From Aliivibrio finisterrensis_A (GTDB lineage: Bacteria; Pseudomonadota; Gammaproteobacteria; Enterobacterales; Vibrionaceae), in NCBI RefSeq assembly GCF_004167675.1, contig NZ_SEZQ01000019.1: a stretch of DNA of 64,000 nt, one strand, 5' to 3'. The notes under the pieces are model-generated. The model was given only the letters and a program-made list of their open reading frames with translations. It was not told the origin of the DNA and made no database searches. The translations under genes and the position numbers were made by a program. Shown in pieces: positions 43,955-52,234 of the stretch (the stretch's first letter is position 1; every line of letters starts with the position of its first letter).

Positions 43955-44803
43955 ATGCAAATATTTGGCAAAATATTAGGTGGTTTTTTTGGTTTCTTAT
44001 TTGGTGGCTTTTTTGGCGCTGCATTAGGGATCTTTATTGGGCACCAATTTGATAAAGCAAAACGCATGGCAAGCAGTGGATTTACTTTCCAAACTGGTGG
44101 TGCTTCTCAAACACAAAGACAGGCTGAATTTTTTCATGCCGCTTTTGCCGTTATGGGGCATATAGCGAAAGCGAAAGGACAGGTGACAGCACAAGAAATC
44201 CAATTAGCGTCAATGATGATGGATCGCATGAATCTAAGCGGCGAGCAGAAAAAAGAAGCTCAAGAAGCGTTTAGAGAAGGTAAAGAAAATGATTTTCCAT
44301 TACGTGAAACTTTACAGAAAATCCGCTCAATTACGGGTGGTCGCTATGATTTATTGCAATTCTTTTTAGAGTTACAAATAGCATCAGCCATTGCGGATGG
44401 TGATATTCACCCAAGTGAACGTGATATTTTACACATTGTTGCTGAAGAACTTGGCTTTAGTGCTGCACAGCTTGAAAAACGTTTAAAAATGCAAGAAGCG
44501 GCTTTTCGTTTTCAGCGCGGTGGTGGTTTCTCTGGTCAAGGCGGCTCACAACAAAATCATGGTCAATGGCAGCAAGCCAGTTCAGCTGATCAACTAAAAG
44601 ATGCTTATAATTTGTTAGGTATTAATGAAGATGCTGATGCTAAAACAATTAAGCGTGCCCATCGTAAATTAATGAATGAGCATCACCCAGATAAGCTGGT
44701 AGCAAAAGGTCTACCACCAGAAATGATGGAAATGGCAAAAGAAAAAGCGCAAGAGATCCAAGGCGCTTATGACTTAATTAAAAAGGCCAAAGGGATTAAG
44801 TAA
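43955..44803 (+). CDS. djlA: Membrane-anchored DnaJ-like co-chaperone DjlA
   Basis: DjlA, 282 residues. A glycine-rich N-terminal transmembrane helix (MQIFGKILGGFFGFLFGGFFG) mediates dimerisation; a TerB-like domain follows (about 50-175), then a glycine/glutamine linker and a C-terminal J domain with the HPD motif (NEHHPDKLVAKG). It stimulates DnaK and, in E. coli, affects the Rcs envelope response. It is divergent from lptD, as in E. coli. The ATG at 43955 is used rather than the TTG at 43943. Confidence 0.94.
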   Translation: MQIFGKILGGFFGFLFGGFFGAALGIFIGHQFDKAKRMASSGFTFQTGGASQTQRQAEFFHAAFAVMGHIAKAKGQVTAQEIQLASMMMDRMNLSGEQKKEAQEAFREGKENDFPLRETLQKIRSITGGRYDLLQFFLELQIASAIADGDIHPSERDILHIVAEELGFSAAQLEKRLKMQEAAFRFQRGGGFSGQGGSQQNHGQWQQASSADQLKDAYNLLGINEDADAKTIKRAHRKLMNEHHPDKLVAKGLPPEMMEMAKEKAQEIQGAYDLIKKAKGIK

Positions 44804-44817
44804 TCCCTCTGCATTTT

Positions 44818-45597
44818 TTATTGTTTATTCAATGACCAGTCGTAGTCATAGCGAATATCGCCTTTGAATGATTTTAATTCTGGGCGATATTTTTTTAGAT
44901 GCTTAAAAAGCTGTGCTTGATTACCAAAATCAACAGCGAACCAATCATAAATAGAGGATAGTTGGACTTTATCTTCTCGAATCAATACACCCTTGTTACT
45001 GTTAATGAATTCGGTTGCCGCTTTATCTAATAATTTCTCGCTGTTTCTAGCGGTGAAGGCTTTTGATTGTAAGTTAGGGCAACCTAAGCTTGCGCAGTTC
45101 ACCGCATAATGGGTTCTAGGATCATTCCATATTGGTCTTAAAATTCGATGTTCGATGTCATTAAGAGTAAGAGCTTTTCCTGCCACTATAATAACTTCTT
45201 CATCCCAAGGTCCGAAGCTAAATAGCCCTCCTAATTTAGTAATCGATTTGATAGGGTAATTATCTAAAATAATTTTTACAGTGATTGCATTGTAAAGGTT
45301 GACCCAATAAGCGTATTGCTCTGCTTTTTTATATTCTCTCGGATCAATACGACTCATTTGACGTAAATAGCTGTTAAGAGTTCGCTCATCAGCATCGGTG
45401 ACGTTAGCATAGTCAAAAAGCGTGAATTCCCCCTTAGTCATGAGGTATTTATCTAAGGTTTGTTGCCAATACTGGTGAGAGATGGTGGTGGCGTTTTTTT
45501 CATTACTTACATTCCAATAATCCCAGAGTTCAGATTTTGGTGCAGCGAACGTACTGAATGAGAAAAGCAAAAGTAACGAGGAAATAAGGATTTTCAT
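44818..45597 (-). CDS. Exported DUF547 protein
   Basis: A 259-residue protein with a signal peptide (to about FSTFAA, residue 19) and a DUF547 domain over most of the rest: QYAYWVNLYNAITVKIILDNYP, a cysteine pair in NCASLGCPNLQ and the histidine in DIEHRILRP and THYAVN. The Cys/His residues could form a catalytic or metal site; the family has no established function that I know. It stands alone between djlA and the leu operon and looks periplasmic. Confidence 0.85.
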   Translation of the reverse strand: MKILISSLLLLFSFSTFAAPKSELWDYWNVSNEKNATTISHQYWQQTLDKYLMTKGEFTLFDYANVTDADERTLNSYLRQMSRIDPREYKKAEQYAYWVNLYNAITVKIILDNYPIKSITKLGGLFSFGPWDEEVIIVAGKALTLNDIEHRILRPIWNDPRTHYAVNCASLGCPNLQSKAFTARNSEKLLDKAATEFINSNKGVLIREDKVQLSSIYDWFAVDFGNQAQLFKHLKKYRPELKSFKGDIRYDYDWSLNKQ

Positions 45598-45662
45598 AAA
45601 AGATACCTGACTTTTGTTTTGGTTTAGTGATATGTGATTATAGATGACACTATTCTATAGAC

Positions 45663-45722
45663 AAAAAAGAGGTTGATACGTTCATATCAACCTCTAACAT
45701 TTCCTGAATACGAAGCCTGAAT
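45663..45722 (-). terminator. Terminator of leuABCD with two CCTGAAT heptamers
   Basis: An 11-bp perfect stem (45668-45678 with 45685-45695), 6-base loop, followed on the minus strand by a T6 tract. Between the stem and the leuD stop are two copies of CCTGAAT (45703-45709, 45716-45722). The arrangement is repeated behind cheX (62011-62128), where the heptamer is expanded. Confidence 0.92.
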
Positions 45723-45723
45723 C

Positions 45724-46326
45724 TTATTTTAAGAAACTCGGGATCTTCGCTTCATACTCTGAAATTTTATCGGCGTGTTGCAGTGTCAGTCCGATATTGT
45801 CTAAACCATTTAACAGACAATGACGACGAAACTCATCAATTTCAAAAGAATACTGTTTATTGTTAGCCGTCACTAACATCGCTTCTAAATCCACAGTAAC
45901 TTCAGCGCCTTCATTCGCTTCAACGAACTGAAATATTTCATCAACTTCAGATTCGGTCAGGCGAACTGGAACCATTTGGTTATTGATTGAGTTGCCATAA
46001 AAAATATCAGCAAAGCTTGGTGCGATCATCACTTGGATGCCGTAATCCGCTAATGCCCAAGGTGCGTGCTCACGAGATGAACCACAACCAAAGTTTTCAC
46101 GAGCAAGCAGAACGGTAGCACCTTGATAGCGTGGTGCGTTCATGACAAATTCTGGATTTGGTTGTTCACCACCATCATCCAAAAAGCGCCAATCGTGGAA
46201 TAAGTGTTTACCAAAACCAATGCGATTTACTTTTTGTAAAAACTGCTTTGGTATAATGGCATCGGTATCAATATTCGCCGTATCTAAAGGAACGACTAGA
46301 CCTGTATGTTGCTTAAAACCTGACAT
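45724..46326 (-). CDS. leuD: Isopropylmalate isomerase small subunit
   Basis: LeuD, 200 residues, forms with LeuC the 4Fe-4S isopropylmalate isomerase in leucine synthesis. The swivel-domain motif FGCGSSREHAPWAL is intact. It starts 12 bases after leuC and ends the leu operon. Confidence 0.97.
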   Translation of the reverse strand: MSGFKQHTGLVVPLDTANIDTDAIIPKQFLQKVNRIGFGKHLFHDWRFLDDGGEQPNPEFVMNAPRYQGATVLLARENFGCGSSREHAPWALADYGIQVMIAPSFADIFYGNSINNQMVPVRLTESEVDEIFQFVEANEGAEVTVDLEAMLVTANNKQYSFEIDEFRRHCLLNGLDNIGLTLQHADKISEYEAKIPSFLK

Positions 46327-46338
46327 AGTAAATTCCTT

Positions 46339-47754
46339 TTATGCTTGTTCTGTAATGGTGCGAATATCAACAAAGTGACCCGCAATTGCAGCAGCAGCAG
46401 CCATTGCAGGACTCACTAGGTGAGTTCGACCATCACGGCCTTGGCGACCTTCAAAGTTACGGTTTGATGTTGACGCACAGCGTTCTTGCGGACCTAGACG
46501 GTCGTTGTTCATTGCAAGGCACATAGAGCAACCCGGTAGGCGCCATTCAAAGCCAGCTTCTTTAAAGATCACATCTAGGCCTTCTTTTTCTGCTTGTGCT
46601 TTTACTTGCTCAGAGCCAGGAACAATCAAGGCTTGAACATGAGATGCCACTTTATTGCCTTTTGCTACTGCAGCCGCAGCACGCATGTCTTCGATACGTG
46701 AGTTAGTACAAGAACCAACAAATACTTTATCAACATTGTAATCAGACAGGGATTTTCCAGCTTCAAGTCCCATGTAAGCTAAGGCTTTTTCAGCAGATGC
46801 TTTTTCTACAGGGTCAGAAAAACTCTCTGGTGCAGGGATTGGAGCGTCTACTGCGATCACTTGCCCTGGGTTTGTACCCCAAGTGACTTGCGGTTTAATT
46901 TCAGAGGCTTCAAGTGTTACTACGGCATCAAACTCAGCATTATCATCAGTTTTCAATGATGACCAGTAGTCGATAGCGGCGTCTAAATCTGCACCTTGTG
47001 GTGAGAATTTACGTCCAGTAATATAATCAAATGTCGTTTGATCAGGTGCGATAAGACCTGCTTTAGCGCCTAATTCGATCGCCATGTTACATACCGTCAT
47101 ACGACCTTCCATCGTAAGGTCGGTAATCGCTTCACCACAGAATTCAACCACATAACCAGTACCACCAGCAGCCGTTGTTTTACCTATGATCGCAAGAACG
47201 ATGTCTTTAGCGGTAATGCCTTCGGCCACTTTGCCTTTAACTTCGATTTTCATGGTTTTAGCACGTGCTTGTTTTAGCGTTTGTGTCGCTAATACGTGCT
47301 CAACTTCAGAGGTACCGATACCAAAAGCTAATGAACCAAATGCGCCGTGAGTTGCAGTGTGTGAATCACCACACACAATCGTCATACCTGGTAAGGTAAT
47401 ACCAAGTTCTGGGCCCATAACATGAACAATACCTTGATATTTATGGTTTAGATCGTAAAGGGTAACGCCAAACTCTTCACAGTTTTTTGATAGCGTCTCC
47501 ATTTGGATTCGAGCCATTTCACCAGAGGCATTAATGTCTTTGGTTTGTGTTGAAACGTTGTGATCCATCGTTGCGAAGGTTTTACCTACTTGGCGAACTT
47601 TACGTCCTTTTTCACGTAGGCCATCAAACGCTTGTGGTGATGTCACTTCATGAACCAAATGGCGGTCGATGTATAAAATTGGGTTTTCGCCTTCTGCCGC
47701 TACAGCAACATGGGCATCGTAAATTTTTTCGTATAATGTTTTTGCGTTAGACAT
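46339..47754 (-). CDS. leuC: Isopropylmalate isomerase large subunit
   Basis: LeuC, 471 residues, carries the iron-sulfur cluster; ligand cysteines are in VGSCTNSR and PGCSMCLAMN. Other aconitase-family motifs are GDSHTATHGAFG and the C-terminal STSNRNFEGRQG. It follows leuB by 15 bases, with GGAAGAAG before the ATG. Confidence 0.98.
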   Translation of the reverse strand: MSNAKTLYEKIYDAHVAVAAEGENPILYIDRHLVHEVTSPQAFDGLREKGRKVRQVGKTFATMDHNVSTQTKDINASGEMARIQMETLSKNCEEFGVTLYDLNHKYQGIVHVMGPELGITLPGMTIVCGDSHTATHGAFGSLAFGIGTSEVEHVLATQTLKQARAKTMKIEVKGKVAEGITAKDIVLAIIGKTTAAGGTGYVVEFCGEAITDLTMEGRMTVCNMAIELGAKAGLIAPDQTTFDYITGRKFSPQGADLDAAIDYWSSLKTDDNAEFDAVVTLEASEIKPQVTWGTNPGQVIAVDAPIPAPESFSDPVEKASAEKALAYMGLEAGKSLSDYNVDKVFVGSCTNSRIEDMRAAAAVAKGNKVASHVQALIVPGSEQVKAQAEKEGLDVIFKEAGFEWRLPGCSMCLAMNNDRLGPQERCASTSNRNFEGRQGRDGRTHLVSPAMAAAAAIAGHFVDIRTITEQA

Positions 47755-47769
47755 TGCTTCTTCCTTGAA

Positions 47770-48861
47770 TTACGAATTCAAAATGTACTCAGCGATTTTA
47801 TCGCCCATTGCTGATGTAGTTAGTGCTGGTTTATCGCCGGCTAAGTCAGCCGTTAGCTCGCCTGCTGATAGCGCTTTAGATACGGCAGCTTCAATGCTTT
47901 GTGCTGCTGCTTCTTCACCTAGGCTATAGCGTAACATCAGTGCAGCAGATAAGATCTGAGCTACTGGGTTCGCGATGTTTTTACCTGCGATATCTGGAGC
48001 TGAACCACCTGCGGGTTCATACAGACCAAAGTTGCTCTCATTCAGACTTGCAGAAGGAAGCATACCCATAGAGCCTGTGATCATCGCGCACTCATCAGAG
48101 ATAATGTCACCAAAGATGTTTGAACATAGCATTACGTCAAACTGAGATGGATCTTTGATTAACTGCATGGTCGCGTTATCAATGTACATATGGCTTAGTT
48201 TTACATCTGGGTAATCTTGAGCCACTTCTTCTACCACTTTACGCCATAAGATAGAGCTTTGTAGAACGTTGGCTTTATCAATTGAGTAGACGTTTTTATT
48301 ACGTAGACGAGCCGATTCAAAGGCAATCTTTGCAATACGTTCGATTTCGTAGCGGTGGTAAATTTCAGTATCGTACGCTTTTTCTTGAGGGCCTTCGCCT
48401 TCACGCCCTTTTGGTTGGCCAAAGTAGATACCACCAGTCAGTTCACGAACAACAACAATATCGAAGCCGTTACCTGAAATATCAGCACGCAGTGGAGAGA
48501 ATTTTTCTAATCCTTTGTGGATTTGCGCAGGACGAAGATTACAGAACAGTTGGAAATGTTTACGAAGAGGAAGTAGGGCGCCACGCTCTGGTTGGTCATT
48601 TGGTGGAAGATGTTCCCACTTAGGACCGCCAACTGAGCCAAATAATACGGCATCTGAATCTTCACAACCTTTGACTGTGCTCTCTGGTAGCGGACAGCCA
48701 TGGTTATCAATCGCAATACCACCTACATCGTGCTGCTCGCGTGAAAATGAAATGGCGTGTTTTTTCTCAATCGCATCTAGAACTTTATGTGCTTGTTCCA
48801 TCACTTCTGGGCCAATACCATCGCCAGGTAGAACTGCAATCTTGTATGTTTTATTCGTCAT
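47770..48861 (-). CDS. leuB: 3-isopropylmalate dehydrogenase
   Basis: LeuB, 363 residues, NAD-dependent oxidative decarboxylation to 2-ketoisocaproate. Motifs: LPGDGIGPEVM near the start, the substrate arginines in LRPAQ and VVRELTGGIYFG, and the metal/cofactor region GSAPDIAGKNIANP. 83 bases separate it from leuA. Confidence 0.98.
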   Translation of the reverse strand: MTNKTYKIAVLPGDGIGPEVMEQAHKVLDAIEKKHAISFSREQHDVGGIAIDNHGCPLPESTVKGCEDSDAVLFGSVGGPKWEHLPPNDQPERGALLPLRKHFQLFCNLRPAQIHKGLEKFSPLRADISGNGFDIVVVRELTGGIYFGQPKGREGEGPQEKAYDTEIYHRYEIERIAKIAFESARLRNKNVYSIDKANVLQSSILWRKVVEEVAQDYPDVKLSHMYIDNATMQLIKDPSQFDVMLCSNIFGDIISDECAMITGSMGMLPSASLNESNFGLYEPAGGSAPDIAGKNIANPVAQILSAALMLRYSLGEEAAAQSIEAAVSKALSAGELTADLAGDKPALTTSAMGDKIAEYILNS

Positions 48862-48944
48862 GTTAATCCTTTAATCTTTTCTATTTAATTTGCTTAATCA
48901 GAGAAGGCCTATACTTCTCTGATTTAAAATTTGTTTCGGCTTTT

Positions 48945-50492
48945 TTAAACCGTTGCTACTTTCTTTTGCTTAATTTCAGCAATTTGATCTGCACGATGAA
49001 TACTATTAATTACGTGAAGTAATGCCTGACCAGAGGCTTCGATAATATCGGTAGCTAGACCAGTACCGTGATACTTACGACCTTTATAGTTCGCAATAAT
49101 ATCCGCCTGACCTAAACCATCTTCACCTTCGCCTTTTGCAGTTAGATCAAACTTATCTAGAACAATCTCATAGCCTGTTAGTTTGTAGATACATTGGTAA
49201 AGGGCATCAACAGGACCATTACCGACAGCGGCTTCACATTTTTCTTCATCACCACAAAGTAGTTTGATACTGGTTGTCGCCATTACGCTGCCAGATTGAA
49301 CGCTTAGGTAGTTCAACTTATAGAAGTCATCTTCATCACGTAAGTTGGCAAAATGCATTAGCGCTTCTAAATCGTAATCAAAGACTTGGCCTTTACGATC
49401 CGCTAGCTTCACAAAATCTGCATATAGCGTGTCTAGATTGTATTCTTCGTCTTTATAACCCATCGCATCCATGTGGCTCTTAACCGCGGCACGACCTGAA
49501 CGACTGGTTAGGTTTAACGCTTTGTTTTTAAGACCGATAGACTCAGGTGTCATGATCTCATAGGTATTTTTATTCTTAAGCATGCCATCTTGGTGAATGC
49601 CAGAAGAGTGGCTAAAGGCGTTTGCGCCTACGATAGCCTTATTGCTTTGAATTGGCATGTTACAAAGCTGACTTACCAACTTACTGGTGCGGTGGATTTC
49701 ATCATTTTTAAGACCCGTATGAACGCCTAGATATTCTGAACGAGTCTGTAGAATCATCGCAATTTCTTCTAAAGAACAGTTGCCTGCACGCTCACCAATA
49801 CCATTAATTGTACCTTCAACTTGTCGAGCGCCTGCTTGAACCGCTGCAATAGAGTTGGCAACTGACATCCCTAAATCATCATGACAATGAACAGAGATGA
49901 TAGCTTTATCAATGTTTGGAACACGGTTAAATAATTGCTGAACAATGCCACCAAATTCACCTGGAATAGTGTAACCAACCGTGTCTGGAATATTGATAGT
50001 ATTCGCTCCGGCATTGATTGCAGCTTCAACCATACGACAAAGGTTATCAATTGGAGTGCGGCCAGCATCTTCACAAGAAAACTCTACATCATCGGTGTAT
50101 TTACGTGCGTGTTTAACCGCTTTTACACCCATTTCAACCACATCATCGTAGCTACGGCGTAATTTATCTTGAACGTGAACGGTCGAAGTAGAAATAAAGG
50201 TATGAATTCGGAACGCTTCTGCGACTTTTAACGCTTCAGCTGCTGCATCAATATCTTTAGGGACAGCACGAGCTAGACCACAAATTCGGCTATTTTTAAT
50301 GTGTTTTGCAATGGTTTGTACTGATTCAAAATCACCAGGGGAAGAGACAGGGAAGCCAGCTTCAATTACATCAACACCTAGGCGTTCAAGTGCGTACGCA
50401 ATCTGCAATTTTTCTTTTACGGTTAAACTTGCTGATAGTGCTTGTTCGCCATCACGTAGGGTGGTGTCGAAGATAATGACTTGATCGCTCAT
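48945..50492 (-). CDS. leuA: 2-isopropylmalate synthase
   Basis: LeuA, 515 residues, first committed step of leucine synthesis (ketoisovalerate plus acetyl-CoA). The HMGL-like barrel starts with DTTLRDGEQALSASLT and has the metal site HCHDDLG; the C-terminal leucine-feedback domain begins near residue 390. AAGGAAG precedes the ATG. Its transcription is controlled by the attenuator and leader peptide just upstream. Confidence 0.98.
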   Translation of the reverse strand: MSDQVIIFDTTLRDGEQALSASLTVKEKLQIAYALERLGVDVIEAGFPVSSPGDFESVQTIAKHIKNSRICGLARAVPKDIDAAAEALKVAEAFRIHTFISTSTVHVQDKLRRSYDDVVEMGVKAVKHARKYTDDVEFSCEDAGRTPIDNLCRMVEAAINAGANTINIPDTVGYTIPGEFGGIVQQLFNRVPNIDKAIISVHCHDDLGMSVANSIAAVQAGARQVEGTINGIGERAGNCSLEEIAMILQTRSEYLGVHTGLKNDEIHRTSKLVSQLCNMPIQSNKAIVGANAFSHSSGIHQDGMLKNKNTYEIMTPESIGLKNKALNLTSRSGRAAVKSHMDAMGYKDEEYNLDTLYADFVKLADRKGQVFDYDLEALMHFANLRDEDDFYKLNYLSVQSGSVMATTSIKLLCGDEEKCEAAVGNGPVDALYQCIYKLTGYEIVLDKFDLTAKGEGEDGLGQADIIANYKGRKYHGTGLATDIIEASGQALLHVINSIHRADQIAEIKQKKVATV

Positions 50493-50540
50493 GGGCTTGC
50501 TTCCTTGTGTTTGTCATTTGCCTTGATGACGGATATCCAT

Positions 50541-50569
50541 AAAAAAACCCGCCATGGTTAGCGGGTTTT
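50541..50569 (-). terminator. leu attenuator terminator
   Basis: On the minus strand AAAACCCGC, loop TAACCATG, GCGGGTTTTTTT (50569 down to 50541). It sits between the leader peptide and leuA. A preceding GGTTATGG/CCATAAACC pair (within 50575-50606) provides the likely pause or antiterminator arm. Confidence 0.88.
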
Positions 50570-50603
50570 AAAATTTGGTTTATGGTTTCTTTTGGTCCAT
50601 AAC

Positions 50604-50666
50604 CTACCCGCGTGAGATGTTCACGATAATGAGGAGGTTTAAAGCAAAAGAAGATACTGTTTTCAT
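50604..50666 (-). CDS. leuL: leu leader peptide
   Basis: A 20-residue peptide, MKTVSSFALNLLIIVNISRG, 35 bases ahead of the attenuator stem. It has three leucine codons (TTA, CTC, CTC) followed by Ile-Ile-Val and another Ile; CTC is uncommon in the surrounding genes. Stalling here under leucine shortage would prevent terminator formation. The Shine-Dalgarno is weak. A longer overlapping frame (50452-50682) runs through the attenuator and is not a gene. Confidence 0.75.
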   Translation of the reverse strand: MKTVSSFALNLLIIVNISRG

Positions 50667-50699
50667 TTGAAATACAATCCATAAAAAATAATTAACAAA

Positions 50700-50728
50700 T
50701 TAATATCGTACTTAGCTAATATCGTCAA
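50700..50728 (-). promoter_or_regulatory. leu operon promoter
   Basis: On the minus strand TTGACG (50723-50728), 17-bp spacer, TATTAA (50700-50705), about 34 bases ahead of the leader peptide start. Confidence 0.75.
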
Positions 50729-50914
50729 CCTTTAAATGATGTTTTTACCTTATATGGATGTTTTTTTGATTAAATGTTAAAAAAGAGAAGAAAAACGATT
50801 GCTATGATGCGTTTTTATACAAAGGTGAGCGTATTTTTAATTCTTAATAGTACAATTAATAACTATCTAGCTTTTATCTGGCGTGACGTTAAGTAAACAG
50901 AAGAGATGCACATA

Positions 50915-52234
50915 ATGAAAATAAATAAAAAATCCCTCTTTTTTCCAGTTGTTGCAGTTGGTGTGATTATTCTTATTACCATCACGAAATTGCGTCCAGA
51001 TGCTGAAACTAAACCACTTGAAGACCGTTCAAAAGTTGTCAATATCCAAGTGTTAGAACCTCAATCAATCGCACCTCAAGCCATAGGTTATGGAAAAATC
51101 AGACCGAAGTTTGAATGGAAAGCCATTGCTGAAGTATCCGGTAAAGTGGTGTATCGCCACCCTGAATTACACAAAGGAAATATCTTATTAGCCGGAACTG
51201 AAGTACTGAGAATCGACCCACTTGATTATGAGTTGAAACTCGCTCAAGCAGAAGCCGACTTAGGGTCGAGCCAAACTCAATTGGCAAAAGTGGACTTAGA
51301 AGAAAAAAACATTCGAAACACATTAAAAATAGAAAAGAATCGACTTTCGATCAGTAAGAAAGAGCTAAGCCGTAAGGTTAATCTTCAGAAAAAAGGCCTG
51401 ACATCTCAATCGGATTTAGACCAGCAGAATCAATCTTATTTAGCACAGCAGAAAGTGGTTCAAGATATTCAAAATCAGATCTTATTATTGCCTGATGAAA
51501 GAAAAGTGGCCGCGGCAATGGTTAAGGTAAACCAAGCTAAATTAGAAGAAGCGCAACGCTCTTTAGAAAAAACCTCAATCATATTACCAGCGGATGTGCG
51601 TATTTCTGAGGTGGACATTGAAGCAGAACAAGTGGTTAATCTACAGCAAACCATGTTCATTGCTCATGGAATTCAAACCATGGAGATGGAAGCGCAAATC
51701 TCTATTCATGACATGCAAACATTAGCTCAAAGTGTGAAAGCCTTTGAGGTAAGTGAACAGGGCATGCCAAATATTGATTCATTACCATTAACGGCGAATG
51801 TGGAATTAAGCAGTGGTCGCTTTGATGCTAAATGGGAAGCGAAAGTCGCTCGTATTAGTGAAACGGTCGATCCAAATCAAGCGACGGTTGGCGTCATTTT
51901 AGAAATAGATCAAAACTACCGTGCTTTTCAACCCAACTCATTACCACCATTAGTGAATGGGATGTTTGTGAAAGCAAGGATCGAGGGTGATGCGTCAGAA
52001 CAATGGGTGATCCCTGAAAGTGCGTTGCATGGCGATAAGATCTATTTATTAGGGCAAGATAACAAATTAATTATCCTTCCGATTGAGATTGTTTATCGAC
52101 GCAATAACCAAGTTGTCGTTGTCGGAGATATTAAGAGTCATGATCGTTTGATCTTAAATGATCTGCTGCCTGCGATTAATGGCATGCAATTGCGCTTGGC
52201 CAAATCAAATAATGATGAGGAGGCTGTTCAATGA
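50915..52234 (+). CDS. RND efflux periplasmic adaptor
   Basis: A 439-residue membrane fusion protein: N-terminal membrane anchor (LFFPVVAVGVIILITITKL), lipoyl halves around residues 60-85 (WKAIAEVSGKVVYRHPELHKGN) and after a long alpha-hairpin coiled coil (about 100-195, rich in Gln/Leu/Lys), then beta-barrel and membrane-proximal domains. ATGs at 50906 and 50915 are both in frame; the second has AGAAGAG at better spacing. It overlaps the permease by four bases. Divergent from the leu operon; substrate unknown. Confidence 0.88.
   Translation: MKINKKSLFFPVVAVGVIILITITKLRPDAETKPLEDRSKVVNIQVLEPQSIAPQAIGYGKIRPKFEWKAIAEVSGKVVYRHPELHKGNILLAGTEVLRIDPLDYELKLAQAEADLGSSQTQLAKVDLEEKNIRNTLKIEKNRLSISKKELSRKVNLQKKGLTSQSDLDQQNQSYLAQQKVVQDIQNQILLLPDERKVAAAMVKVNQAKLEEAQRSLEKTSIILPADVRISEVDIEAEQVVNLQQTMFIAHGIQTMEMEAQISIHDMQTLAQSVKAFEVSEQGMPNIDSLPLTANVELSSGRFDAKWEAKVARISETVDPNQATVGVILEIDQNYRAFQPNSLPPLVNGMFVKARIEGDASEQWVIPESALHGDKIYLLGQDNKLIILPIEIVYRRNNQVVVVGDIKSHDRLILNDLLPAINGMQLRLAKSNNDEEAVQ

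Noticed and set aside
44792..44807. Terminator over the djlA stop codon (GGGATTA/TAATCCC)
   Set aside because: The loop is too tight and the T run is several bases away; not strong enough to list.
50452..50682. 76-codon minus-strand frame across the leu leader
   Set aside because: It crosses the attenuator and the leuA start; the 20-residue leader in another frame explains the region.
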